Positions 1 through 8,146 are shown, counted from the first letter of the stretch. The stretch: DNA of 36,066 nt from Bacteroidota bacterium (GCA_947461105.1 CANHIG010000008.1:1-36066); one strand, 5' to 3'. Numbers and translations are program-made. Notes: generated from the sequence alone by a model not told the origin.

Positions 1-850
1 TAGCTTCATCAATAAACTCAAAATAATAATGAATAGGCAAATTAGGAGAAGGGTAGAGGTGTAAATTTACATTGTTCTCTGGGAGTGAATAAATCAGCTC
101 ATCAAAATTCTCTATGCCATGCGAACTTTTCCTGGCAGATTTTCCATAAAGTCCACCAGAATATGCAATATTGATAGTAGCTTTTGAATCAATTTGCCTT
201 ATATTTTCCTTTATCAAAAGTTCATTATCACAGTAGTCAGAGAATAGTATTGACTTTTTTTTATTCAACCCATACATGAGTAGAGATTGCCTTACTTCCA
301 AGTTCCTTGCAATCAAAAAATCGGCAGTTGAAAAACATTTTTTTTCATAAGCCATTTCATCGCGCATCCATTTTTGCTTTGGATTCAATCCATAATAGAC
401 AACAAGCGAGTCGTAAGCATCAAAAAATTTCATACCGCTATAGCTGCTGAGAGCGGCATAAGCATATGATGGTCGAGATGAAAATGCAATCAACCTATTC
501 ACTTTAGCATTATGCAAAATGCGTTTGAGATGGAATTTATTTCGAAAATAGAATATTGTATTTTGCAAATTTTTAAAATGAGGTTCTAACCCTTTAGAAT
601 CCTGAATAAGCAACTTGACGTCAATATCCTTTTCTATCATAAGATATTTCATCATTTTTTGAATACGGAAATTGGGTTCCCTCCCAACAAATAAAACAAT
701 GGGGTTAGTAGAAGAATTGCTTAATACATTATCCCAAATTCCGAATTTGAGAATAAAAAAATCGTAGGACGACAATATAAATTCAGTCAGAAAATTTTTA
801 ATCTTAAGGAAGTAAGTATGTATCTTATAATAGGAAGCCTTCAGCCTCAT
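1..850 (-). CDS. Glycosyltransferase-like protein, C-terminus cut by window edge
   Basis: An open frame runs from an ATG at 850 down to base 1 without a stop, giving 283 visible codons. The N-terminus carries a basic, hydrophobic stretch, followed by PIVLFVGREPNFRIQKMM, which looks like the first strand and helix of a GT-B type glycosyltransferase. Further on are an AFSSRPSYAYAAL segment, a KFFDAYDSL strand, a CFSTADFLIARN segment typical of the linker before the second domain, and INIAYSGGLYG, which resembles the first strand of a C-terminal Rossmann domain. The start lies one base after the stop of the upstream methyltransferase gene, so the two are almost surely co-transcribed. The protein probably transfers a sugar in surface-glycan assembly at the inner face of the membrane. 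The donor-binding E/H motifs lie beyond the window, so the family call is an inference from fold-like features and context. Confidence 0.6.
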   Translation of the reverse strand, partial: MRLKASYYKIHTYFLKIKNFLTEFILSSYDFFILKFGIWDNVLSNSSTNPIVLFVGREPNFRIQKMMKYLMIEKDIDVKLLIQDSKGLEPHFKNLQNTIFYFRNKFHLKRILHNAKVNRLIAFSSRPSYAYAALSSYSGMKFFDAYDSLVVYYGLNPKQKWMRDEMAYEKKCFSTADFLIARNLEVRQSLLMYGLNKKKSILFSDYCDNELLIKENIRQIDSKATINIAYSGGLYGKSARKSSHGIENFDELIYSLPENNVNLHLYPSPNLPIHYYFEFIDEA

Positions 851-851
851 A

Positions 852-1445
852 TTAACCTTTGAAGCAAATAGCAATATAATTCCATGCATTGTCGAAATTC
901 TGGCTCGAAATTATTTCATCATTCTGAGAAAACAATAACACCTTATCAAATTTCTCCTCAAGCATAGCCCTAAACTCATCGTGATTATATTCGTGCAAAT
1001 GATATTTCTTCCTGTTATCTGAGGCATTATCAATTTTCCTTGGTGTGGAAATAAATGCTATACCTTTATTCTTCAAATACTTATCTATGTGATCTAGTAA
1101 TTTATAACCATAATCCTTGCTCATGTGCTCAATTACTTCGAGGCAAACAACTACATCATACCCTGCCTTTTCCGGAACATCGCTGTATGACAGATTGGCT
1201 CTTGTGAATCGCTCCCTGGCTCTTGTTAAAAGAGAAACATCAAGTTCAGTAGCATTTACAGACTTTGCAAATTGAGTTAACAAGTTTGATCCATAGCCAG
1301 TGCCACATCCTACCTCAAGCACATCCCAACTTTTTTTTAGCTGCCTTGCTACAAACTTGTAACGCGCTAAGTGGTATAGAAGATCCTCCATGGTATCGTT
1401 TGGAAAATCAAAGTTTATGCGTTTCATATCCTGAATGGGATTCAT
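852..1445 (-). CDS. Class I SAM-dependent methyltransferase (small, glycan cluster)
   Basis: A 197-residue protein with the hallmark SAM-binding motif I, DVLEVGCGTGYGS at about residues 41-53. A second acidic strand follows at NATELDVS, and a motif II/post-II segment at VVVCLEVIEHM. The length fits a minimal Methyltransf_11/UbiE-like fold with no extra domain. Its ATG overlaps the TGA of the upstream epimerase gene by four bases, and its stop is one base from the start of the glycosyltransferase-like gene. This indicates translational coupling in a glycan operon. By context it may methylate a sugar or a lipid-linked intermediate, but the sequence does not identify the acceptor. The fold call is firm and the substrate is unknown. 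Confidence 0.85.
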   Translation of the reverse strand: MNPIQDMKRINFDFPNDTMEDLLYHLARYKFVARQLKKSWDVLEVGCGTGYGSNLLTQFAKSVNATELDVSLLTRARERFTRANLSYSDVPEKAGYDVVVCLEVIEHMSKDYGYKLLDHIDKYLKNKGIAFISTPRKIDNASDNRKKYHLHEYNHDEFRAMLEEKFDKVLLFSQNDEIISSQNFDNAWNYIAICFKG

Positions 1446-2335
1446 GTATTATATGTTTTTATTCCTTCAAAAATATCAATATTAGGTGACCAGCCAAGTT
1501 TTGATTTAGCCTTAGAAATGTCAGCAAATGTTATTTCCGCCTCTCCCTCCCTTTTTGCAATAAAATTGTATGGATGATTGAACATCTTAGCAATTTCCAA
1601 AATTGTAAAACTTTGACCATATCCTATATTGAAAAAATCGTTTTTTACATCAGTTATTGCTGCAAGATAATTGGCATTTGCGATGTCAAAAACATGAACA
1701 AAGTCTCTCTTCTGAGAACCATCTCCGGTTATAGTTAAGGGCTGATTTTGCTTCATTTGATAGTCGAAAATCCCAACAACAGAGGAGTATGCATTCTGCT
1801 TATTTTCTGGATTAAAAGACCTTGGGCCATAAGCATTGAAATATCTTAAAGTTACAACAGGAATATTAAATCGTTCTCCTAAAACTAAACAGTACTGTTC
1901 CGAAGCATACTTCTGCAAAGCATAAGGACTGAGTATTGATATGTGTTCTTCCTCAGTTGTGGGATAATTTTCAGGAGTGCCATAACAGGAAGAAGATGCA
2001 GAATACACCAACTTTTTTAGTCTTGTATTACCTTTTAAAGTTTCCAAAAGACGAATTGTTATCACCACATTAACCATTTCATGCAATTCCGGCTCATCAA
2101 ATGAGGGCTGAATGCGTGGCAAGGCTGCCATATGAAATATGTAATCAAAATCTTTAGTGTCTGCTTGAGTAATATCCATTAAATCCTTAATGATATAATT
2201 TGCCTTTGGATTCTTATAATTTAGGCTTCCGGTTGAAAGATTGTCTATTACAGAAACATTCCAACCTTTCCCTACCAAAAAATCAACAAGATTTGAACCT
2301 ATAAAACCAAGCCCACCTGTAACTAAAGCATCCAT
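1442..2335 (-). CDS. NAD-dependent sugar-nucleotide epimerase/dehydratase (extended SDR)
   Basis: The 297-residue protein has the extended short-chain dehydrogenase layout. GGLGFIGSN at residues 7-15 binds NAD. HMAALPR follows, then YSASSSCYG with the catalytic Ser, and Y138 and K142 form the YxxxK pair in SPYALQKYASEQY. RDFVHVFDIA and the C-terminal KLGWSPNIDIFEGI are typical of UDP-glucose/UDP-GlcNAc 4-epimerase relatives. It would act on a nucleotide sugar in the cytosol, probably as a 4-epimerase, though dehydratases share these motifs. It overlaps the methyltransferase downstream by four bases. It is shorter and clearly different from the WbpP-like epimerase at 27405-28397, so the two are probably not redundant. 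Family confidence is high; the substrate is inferred. Confidence 0.85.
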   Translation of the reverse strand: MDALVTGGLGFIGSNLVDFLVGKGWNVSVIDNLSTGSLNYKNPKANYIIKDLMDITQADTKDFDYIFHMAALPRIQPSFDEPELHEMVNVVITIRLLETLKGNTRLKKLVYSASSSCYGTPENYPTTEEEHISILSPYALQKYASEQYCLVLGERFNIPVVTLRYFNAYGPRSFNPENKQNAYSSVVGIFDYQMKQNQPLTITGDGSQKRDFVHVFDIANANYLAAITDVKNDFFNIGYGQSFTILEIAKMFNHPYNFIAKREGEAEITFADISKAKSKLGWSPNIDIFEGIKTYNT

Positions 2336-2396
2336 AATTATAAATTGAAAATTAAATTCCCAAAATTATTCTTTTGGGATGAGGTGTGAAGAAAAA

Positions 2397-3212
2397 TCAA
2401 ATCGCATTAGAAAGCTTTAATTGAACATCAAAGACATGTTTCGGAATATAATTATTCCCCTTCATTTCGATAAAAGCTCCATTAATGTATATAGCACACA
2501 ATGTATTTGAGACTCTGTATATATGCTTTCTTTGTTCAGCCGTTGCTGCTTCCAAGATGCCTGCCATTACCTCATGTCTAATGTCATTATAGGTGTTTCC
2601 TGCATCATGCCAAACGATAATAGAGTTTTCGTCTTTTAATAGGTTGAATACATTTTTTGTGTCTGATACTACAGCATCTCTTCTATGATCTCCATCAACA
2701 AAAATCAAATCAAACTTTCTATTTAGTGTGCTGAAATCAAATGTCAATGAATTATGAAGTATTCGCTCTAAATTTGAAATGTCTTTAATAAAATAGCCAT
2801 CCGCCTCTGCTGCTTCCTTAGAGAAACCACAAGATTCCATCTCTGATTTTGACAAGCTAAGTGAGGTAGCCTTTCTACAGAATCGCGAAACATTCAACAG
2901 ACTCTCTCCTCTCCAACTTCCAATTTCAAGATAATCGCAATCTTTTACCCTCTTTGCAAGACTCATTAAAAGCGCAATATCAGTAATTCGAGATGTCCCT
3001 TCCAGAAAAGAAAAACTCTTTATTTCCTGATCAAAATCAGGAATAACATCAATCAAATCGATGAATTTGATATCCCGATTGGCAGAAAAATGATTATAAT
3101 CCTCTATAGATTCTGTTTCTATCGAAAAGGCTAGTAAAGTCTTTAGTAGTTTTCTTGGGTTCTTAAAAGCCTGCACCGGGAATTTGATAATTGAGCCTAT
3201 TTTTGAAGACAT
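2397..3212 (-). CDS. Class I SAM methyltransferase, Methyltransf_24-like, copy A
   Basis: A 271-residue protein. YLEIGSWRGESLLNVSRF at residues 94-111 is motif I of a class I methyltransferase. FDLIFVDGDH at 167-176 and IIVWHDAGN at 198-206 match the DGDH and HD pattern of the Methyltransf_24/TylF-like group, where these acidic residues commonly bind a metal near the acceptor hydroxyl. The likely activity is O-methylation of a sugar. The start is an ATG. It lies downstream of a second gene of the same type, with about 117 non-coding bases between them, and upstream of an epimerase. The first 45 residues differ from the paralogue while the rest aligns without a gap, so the N-terminus may set the acceptor or membrane contact. 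The fold is well supported and the acceptor is unknown. Confidence 0.8.
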   Translation of the reverse strand: MSSKIGSIIKFPVQAFKNPRKLLKTLLAFSIETESIEDYNHFSANRDIKFIDLIDVIPDFDQEIKSFSFLEGTSRITDIALLMSLAKRVKDCDYLEIGSWRGESLLNVSRFCRKATSLSLSKSEMESCGFSKEAAEADGYFIKDISNLERILHNSLTFDFSTLNRKFDLIFVDGDHRRDAVVSDTKNVFNLLKDENSIIVWHDAGNTYNDIRHEVMAGILEAATAEQRKHIYRVSNTLCAIYINGAFIEMKGNNYIPKHVFDVQLKLSNAI

Positions 3213-3329
3213 ATTTTTTGATATTTACAAAACAGAAATTCCTCAAATAAAATAAAAAAAAATATCATCTGCTATTATTACCCGTTATTGCTTTTCATAG
3301 TATGATTATTGCTTGGACGTTTTACTATT

Positions 3330-4154
3330 TTACAAGCATATTGTCTTTTCTAGTTTTATCTCTGCAGTGAAAAGCTTTGTTGGTTTTTGAAAGCCATCGA
3401 AAAAGAGTTTTTCATAATCACCTTTGATATAAATTGCACATAAAGTATTGGTAACTCTATAAATGTTCTTTCTCTGCTCTTCGGTTGCACCTTCCAAAAT
3501 ACCAGCCACTACCTCATGTCTTGTATCCTCAGTGTTATTTCCGCCATCATGCCAAACTATAACTGAACTATCATCTTTAAGCATTTTAAAAGCATTTTTA
3601 GTATCAGATACTACTCCATCAAACGAATGATCTCCATCCACAAAAATCAAATCGAATTTTCTACCTAGAGATGCGAAATCAAATGTAAGTGAGTTATGGC
3701 CAATATGTTTTATGGCATTATTCCCTTTTATAAATAATGCATCTTGTTCAATCATTGACTTATGAAATCCCATCTCCTGCATCTCTAAAGGAGAAAGACT
3801 CAAAGATGTTACCGAATTCACATCTGCTGATACATTTACTATTGTTTCTCCTCTTAAACTTCCTATTTCGAGATAATCGCAATGTTGATTTCTTTGTGCT
3901 AATAATTTGACGAGTGCAATATCCATATTGGGAGAAGCTAGGTCTAAAAATGTAAGATTTTTAAGTTTCACATCAAAGTTTGGGAAAAGTGTCAATAAAT
4001 CTATAAAAGGCAACCCTCTCGGGAAACCATATTTTACTATTTTTTGTGCAGCCACCTCATATTTCACATACATAGTAACCGCATTTATGAATTTCAATGG
4101 ATTTCTGATAATGACAGGTATAAAATTAAGTAGCGCTCGGATTTTTCTTTTCAT
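3330..4154 (-). CDS. Class I SAM methyltransferase, Methyltransf_24-like, copy B
   Basis: A 274-residue paralogue of the gene at 2397-3212. CDYLEIGSLRGET at 92-104, FVDGDH at 171-176 and IVWHDGGN at 199-206 sit at the same residue numbers as in copy A. That register holds only if translation starts at the ATG at 4154. The frame also extends to a GTG at 4181, which would add nine residues (NIPKTNSC and the initiator), but I prefer the ATG because of the paralogue. Hydrophobic residues at 7-30 may be a membrane-associating helix. Counting by eye, about 118 of residues 51-250 are identical to copy A. Divergence from the flippase gene at 4327 leaves about 170 bases for two promoters. The probable role is sugar O-methylation in surface-glycan synthesis. 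Confidence 0.8.
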   Translation of the reverse strand: MKRKIRALLNFIPVIIRNPLKFINAVTMYVKYEVAAQKIVKYGFPRGLPFIDLLTLFPNFDVKLKNLTFLDLASPNMDIALVKLLAQRNQHCDYLEIGSLRGETIVNVSADVNSVTSLSLSPLEMQEMGFHKSMIEQDALFIKGNNAIKHIGHNSLTFDFASLGRKFDLIFVDGDHSFDGVVSDTKNAFKMLKDDSSVIVWHDGGNNTEDTRHEVVAGILEGATEEQRKNIYRVTNTLCAIYIKGDYEKLFFDGFQKPTKLFTAEIKLEKTICL

Positions 4155-4274
4155 ACAAGAATTAGTTTTCGGGATATTCACTTAAGGTATCTCTGCAAAT
4201 AAATAAAACAATAAACATGAAAAGAATTATTTCAGGCTATTTAAAGTAAAATTACGGATGAGTATCAGACTATA

Positions 4275-4308
4275 TTTTCCAATAGATTACAGAAAGAAAC
4301 TAAATTTG
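4275..4308 (+). promoter_or_regulatory. Candidate Bacteroidota promoter for the flippase gene
   Basis: TAAATTTG at 4301-4308 is an exact match to the TAnnTTTG -7 box used by the Bacteroidota primary sigma factor. A T-run, TTTTCC at 4275-4280, stands roughly where the -33 TTTG box is expected, but it is a poor match. Transcription would start about 6 bases downstream, leaving a leader of about 12 bases before the ATG at 4327. The call is by motif only. Confidence 0.4.
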
Positions 4309-4326
4309 AATTGAACAAATTTGAAA

Positions 4327-5790
4327 ATGGGAGTAGTAAAACGACAAGGCATAAAAAACACTATAAGTTCTTATCTGGGAATTATTATTGGTTTTGTAAG
4401 CTTGATTATTATTCAGCCAAAGCTTTTACCTCCTGAAATAATCGGACTAAGTCGTGTGCTTTTTGCTTTCTCAACATTAGTGGGGACCTTGATTCCTTTA
4501 GGTGCTGCAAATATTGCTATAAAATACTTTCCCAAGTTTTTTAATCCTGAAGAAAAGCATCATGGCTTTTGGGGGTTTCTCCTTATTTTTCCTATGGTTG
4601 GAGGAACGATAACATTCCTATTTCTTTATTTCTTTAAAGATGATATTATAGCAAAATACTCACTGCAATCGCCTCTATTTGCATCATACTTCTACCTTGT
4701 TTTCCCTTTTTGCATTTTTCTTGGTCTCACTTCGCTATTCAATTCCTATTTATCTTCTATATACAAATCAACCATTCCTGCATACTTAAGTGATATTTTT
4801 GTAAGGCTGCTTTATGTAATTTGCATTTTCCTATTTCATTACAACATATTTAACGTAAGCGAATTCATTTTTAGCTATGTTGCAATTTATGCAATTCAGG
4901 TAATAGCTCTGATTATATACATCTATATTGAGGGCCATCCTTCTTATAAGATTAGCTGGGATAAAGTAAAATCAGAGAATCACAAAGAGATGATTCAATT
5001 CGGGCTTATTATTTCCATAGCCAGTTTTGCAAGTATGGGACTCAATACTATTGATGCTGTAATTCTTGGATCATACGGACTAAATACACTTGGAATTTAT
5101 ACGGTTGTAGCATTTATTCCAACTATTATACAGACCCCATTAAATGCATTAGACAGAATTTCAGCTTCAAAAATCGCATTTGCACTGCATGAAAATGACA
5201 CAACAGAAATTAGAACTATTTATTACAAGTCCTGTAAATATTTATTTGTTATTGGTTGCTATCTTACAGTAATGATTAATACCAATATAGCCTCATTACT
5301 AAGTATGATAAAACCTGAATATTTGGTCGCTATGCCAATAGTTCCAATTGTCAGCATTGGTTATCTATTTAATATGGCTGGTGGAACTAATACTACTCTC
5401 TTATTTTATTCAGGAAAGAAACATGAATCTGCATTTTTGCTAATCGGAGTTTTCATAATCACCATAGTTATGGATATTATTCTTATTCCAAAGTATGGTA
5501 TGCTAGGTGCTGCCTACGCAATAATGATTACCGCTATTATTTACACGCTCATCAAATGGTGGATAATAAAAACGAAATTCAACCTTCAACCTTATGATAT
5601 TTCATTTGTTCGTATAGCATTTACAGCAATCATTGCATATCTGTCACAAGTCTGTTTACCCCAAACGTCACATCCAATTTTTGATATTTTACTAAAAGGG
5701 ACAATTGGAACAATAATTTTTACGGCTGGCATTCTCTTTCAAAAAATAATTATTCTAAGATTGAAAGACGGTAAAATTGTAATTGATTGA
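4327..5790 (+). CDS. Wzx-type polysaccharide flippase (MOP superfamily)
   Basis: A 487-residue, strongly hydrophobic protein with about 12-14 predicted membrane segments spread over its whole length, which is the usual size and shape for Wzx/RfbX-type lipid-linked oligosaccharide flippases. The N-terminal QGIKNTISSYLGIIIGF, with a few basic residues before the first helix, and the mid-protein FGLIISIASFASMGLNTIDA helix followed by LGIYTV are typical of the polysaccharide biosynthesis protein family. It would move undecaprenyl-linked glycan units across the inner membrane. A TTG two codons upstream (4321) is possible, but the ATG at 4327 is preferred. It faces away from the methyltransferase genes and converges with the gene at 5798, leaving only seven bases between stops. 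The exact glycan is unknown. Confidence 0.85.
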   Translation: MGVVKRQGIKNTISSYLGIIIGFVSLIIIQPKLLPPEIIGLSRVLFAFSTLVGTLIPLGAANIAIKYFPKFFNPEEKHHGFWGFLLIFPMVGGTITFLFLYFFKDDIIAKYSLQSPLFASYFYLVFPFCIFLGLTSLFNSYLSSIYKSTIPAYLSDIFVRLLYVICIFLFHYNIFNVSEFIFSYVAIYAIQVIALIIYIYIEGHPSYKISWDKVKSENHKEMIQFGLIISIASFASMGLNTIDAVILGSYGLNTLGIYTVVAFIPTIIQTPLNALDRISASKIAFALHENDTTEIRTIYYKSCKYLFVIGCYLTVMINTNIASLLSMIKPEYLVAMPIVPIVSIGYLFNMAGGTNTTLLFYSGKKHESAFLLIGVFIITIVMDIILIPKYGMLGAAYAIMITAIIYTLIKWWIIKTKFNLQPYDISFVRIAFTAIIAYLSQVCLPQTSHPIFDILLKGTIGTIIFTAGILFQKIIILRLKDGKIVID

Positions 5791-5797
5791 AAAGTAT

Positions 5798-6520
5798 CTA
5801 CTTGATAAATCCTCTGTCCAATCCAAACCGCTTGTAGTTATCTAAAATGGTTTTGGTAATTTCATAATCAGAACTTTCTTGCAGAAAGTCTATAGGTAAG
5901 CCCATATAATCTATAAACTGCTCGAAATACTCTTCCGGCAAATCAATCATTTGCTTTTCATTGAAATAAATAAACAGCTCTTTATACACTCTCCTGCGCT
6001 CATCATCCAAATACTGCTTGCGGAGCTTTGCTCGCTCTTTAGCTCGCTCGCTCACAAGCTCATATAAGGCTGAAATAGGCGACATTAAACTCACCTGAGG
6101 CTGCTGTAATTCCCTAGGCAGTGAGCCCAGCTCTTTTCGCTCTTTTTCTAATTGTTCCAAATTCTTTTTGGGTCTTACGATTACTGCCTGGGATGTGGTG
6201 GCAGTGAGTGGAGAAAAAAACAAAGTCAAAAAATAATTACTTTTATAAGTACTATCTGAAACAGAAAATCTCACAGTTCTATATCCTGGAAAAAAAAGAA
6301 ACATCGTATCATTCTTATTGCAGGAAAGTGAAAATCGGCCTTGCCCATCAGCCATATAGGATATATTTTGCACTGCTACAATTACGCTCACTCCACTTAC
6401 AGGTCTCTTTGTATTGGCATCTAGAACTACTCCTGAAATAGTCACCTGCTGTGAATTGCAAACCAACGGAAATAAAATAACCAGAAAAAAGTAAACTAAT
6501 ACGAGGCAGGGAGTTTTCAA
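5798..6520 (-). CDS. Secreted carboxypeptidase-regulatory-like domain protein
   Basis: A 240-residue protein. Residues 1-24 (KTPCLVLVYFFLVILFPLVCNS after the start) form a classical signal peptide. VTISGVVLDANTKRPVSGVS from about residue 26 is the start of a CarboxypepD_reg-like beta-sandwich, which ends near residue 105. The remainder, about 110-240, is charged and probably helical (QLEKERKELG, ERAKERAKLRKQYLDDERR). In Bacteroidota this beta-sandwich usually heads TonB-dependent receptors, but here it stands alone with a helical tail and no barrel or plug. The start is a TTG, since no in-frame ATG precedes the signal peptide. The location is periplasm or outer-membrane periphery. The function is unknown. 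It diverges from the crotonase gene across 105 bases that should hold both promoters. Confidence 0.75.
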   Translation of the reverse strand: MKTPCLVLVYFFLVILFPLVCNSQQVTISGVVLDANTKRPVSGVSVIVAVQNISYMADGQGRFSLSCNKNDTMFLFFPGYRTVRFSVSDSTYKSNYFLTLFFSPLTATTSQAVIVRPKKNLEQLEKERKELGSLPRELQQPQVSLMSPISALYELVSERAKERAKLRKQYLDDERRRVYKELFIYFNEKQMIDLPEEYFEQFIDYMGLPIDFLQESSDYEITKTILDNYKRFGLDRGFIK

Positions 6521-6625
6521 CGCTTTTGAGATAATTTGAACTAAAACTGCATAAAAGTATCACAAACATGAAACGAAATCTCACAAAATATTCAAATTTG
6601 TATTTTAGGTCTCAAAATTCACTAC

Positions 6626-7402
6626 ATGCATCACTACATTGAACTCACACAAAAGGAAAGAATATTATTTGTCACGTTGAACAGACCTGATAAAAGAAAT
6701 GCATTGAGCGGTGCTTTAGTAGATGAATTGAAAAAAGTATTTCTGGATGCAGAATCTGATAATTCGGTGAAAGTAATAATACTCAGAGCGAACGGCTCTG
6801 TGTTCAGTGCCGGTGCTGATTTAGATTATTTGCAGCAACTACAAAAAAATTCTTATGCTGAGAATCTCGCAGACTCCTCATCTTTGGCGGAATTGTTTAA
6901 AATCATTTATCATCACAATAAAGTAGTCATAGCTCAGGTAGAAGGTCATGCTATAGCAGGCGGATGCGGGCTGGCTACTGTGGCAGATTTCACTTTTGCT
7001 GTACCAGAAGCACAAATGGGATACACCGAAGTGAAAATCGGTTTCATTCCGGCAATTGTGAGTTTATTCTTAATAAGAAAAGTTGGAGAAACAATAGCAA
7101 AGGAATTATTACTCACAGGAAAACTTATAAATGCTGAAACTGCAAAATCAATGAATCTGATTCATGAAGTAGTAGACGCAAACGAAATAAAAGCATTCAC
7201 AGAGCAGTTCGCGCAATCATTGTGCGAAACTACCAGTGCTCAGTCGCTGACGTGGACCAAAGAATTAATCGCAAAAGCTCAGGAATTGAGTATAGAGGAC
7301 GGTTTGAAATATGCAGCAGAAATGAATGCAAAATGCCGCGCTGAAGAAGATTGCAAAAAAGGAATAAAAGCATTCCTGAATAAAGAGAAAATCACTTGGT
7401 AA
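6626..7402 (+). CDS. Enoyl-CoA hydratase/isomerase family (crotonase); possible methylglutaconyl-CoA hydratase
   Basis: A 258-residue protein of the usual crotonase length. LNRPDKRNALS at 18-28 and FSAGADL at 60-66 form the CoA pocket and first oxyanion-hole segment. HAIAGGCGLATVADF at 108-122 forms the second. MGYTEVKIGFIPA at 131-143 carries E135, equivalent to the second catalytic Glu of enoyl-CoA hydratase. The position of the first catalytic Glu is Gly115. That pattern, with the IGFIPA segment, recalls LiuC-type methylglutaconyl-CoA hydratases of leucine breakdown, but the exact substrate cannot be fixed from sequence. No neighbouring catabolic genes support one pathway. The gene ends inside a strong hairpin terminator shared with the convergent response regulator. 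Confidence 0.85.
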   Translation: MHHYIELTQKERILFVTLNRPDKRNALSGALVDELKKVFLDAESDNSVKVIILRANGSVFSAGADLDYLQQLQKNSYAENLADSSSLAELFKIIYHHNKVVIAQVEGHAIAGGCGLATVADFTFAVPEAQMGYTEVKIGFIPAIVSLFLIRKVGETIAKELLLTGKLINAETAKSMNLIHEVVDANEIKAFTEQFAQSLCETTSAQSLTWTKELIAKAQELSIEDGLKYAAEMNAKCRAEEDCKKGIKAFLNKEKITW

Positions 7403-7446
7403 ATAATATAAATGCCCTTCATTGCTGAAGGGCATTTATATTATTT
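7401..7446. terminator. Bidirectional hairpin terminator between convergent genes
   Basis: Bases 7401-7420 and 7427-7446 are perfect reverse complements (20 bp), with a six-base loop ATTGCT. The GC-rich core GCCCTTC/GAAGGGC sits next to the loop, and the outer part is A/T-only, so either strand gives a stem flanked by a U-rich 3' side. It begins within the stop codon of the crotonase gene and ends 11 bases from the stop of the response regulator, and so should end both transcripts. Confidence 0.9.
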
Positions 7447-7456
7447 ATTCAGAAGA

Positions 7457-8146
7457 CTACTTCTTAATAATCATCTTAAACCCTGTTCCGTGTATATTGA
7501 GTATCTCTACAGAAGTATCTTCTTTCAAATACTTACGAAGTTTGGCAATGTATACATCCATGCTTCGTCCTGCGAAGTAACTGTCAGTTCCCCAAACAGC
7601 ATTCAACGCAACTTCACGCTCCAATACTCTGTCCATATGCACAGCAAGAATTTTAAGCAATTCAGATTCCTTGGTAGTAAGCTTTATACTCTTATCGCTG
7701 AGCTTCAAAACTCGTGTGCTGTTATCAAACTCAAATTTCCCAATCGTAAACTTGTCTTGTTCGCTGTTTTCTACTTTAGGAAGACGTTTGAAAATATTTT
7801 CCATTCTCAGCAATAACTCTTCCATGCTGAAAGGTTTGGTGATATAGTCATCGGCACCAATTTTTAACCCTTCAATCGCATCTTCCTTCAACGCTTTTGC
7901 TGTAAGAAAAACTATTGGTACCTGACCGTTGATTCGTCTTATATCTTTTGCCAAACTGAAGCCATCTTTTTTAGGCATCATCACATCCAGCAAACACATA
8001 TCAAATTTGCCAAGTTTAAATTCTGTCAAACCTTCCTCGCCATTTCTCTTTAGCGTCACTTCATAATTTTTAAGCTCTAAAGAGTCTTGCAAAAGGTTGC
8101 CCAAATTGTTATCATCTTCTACCAGCAATATTTTCTTCTTAGCCAT
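7457..8146 (-). CDS. rprY: OmpR-family response regulator, RprY-like
   Basis: A 229-residue two-domain regulator. The receiver domain (about 1-120) has the acidic pair D11/D12, the phospho-acceptor D54 in LLDVMMPKKDG, T82 and K104 in DDYITKPFSMEE. A winged-helix DNA-binding domain follows from about 130 to 226 (ELLKILAVHMDR, YIAKLRKYL, LNIHGTGFKMI). The LLDVMMPKKDG and IGADDYITKPFSMEEL segments closely resemble Bacteroides RprY as I remember it, which supports the symbol. It is read after its histidine kinase, with a 101-base spacer that is long for a simple operon and could hold a second promoter. It should bind DNA as a phosphorylated dimer; its targets are unknown. It ends at the bidirectional terminator. 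Confidence 0.9.
   Translation of the reverse strand: MAKKKILLVEDDNNLGNLLQDSLELKNYEVTLKRNGEEGLTEFKLGKFDMCLLDVMMPKKDGFSLAKDIRRINGQVPIVFLTAKALKEDAIEGLKIGADDYITKPFSMEELLLRMENIFKRLPKVENSEQDKFTIGKFEFDNSTRVLKLSDKSIKLTTKESELLKILAVHMDRVLEREVALNAVWGTDSYFAGRSMDVYIAKLRKYLKEDTSVEILNIHGTGFKMIIKK

Noticed and set aside
3213-3329. Gap between the two methyltransferase genes as a small RNA or tiny gene
   Set aside because: It is A/T-rich with no stable hairpin, start-stop frame of note or repeat; probably just a promoter region.
4155-4181. GTG start adding nine residues to methyltransferase copy B
   Set aside because: The paralogue aligns residue for residue from the ATG at 4154, so the extension is unlikely.
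6552-6559. TACTTTTA on the minus strand as promoter for the secreted protein gene
   Set aside because: Fits the -7 box with one mismatch, but the upstream TTTG is at the wrong spacing.
7412-7816. Open frame on the plus strand opposite the response regulator
   Set aside because: It lies entirely antisense to a clear OmpR-type regulator, begins inside the terminator hairpin and shows no domain.
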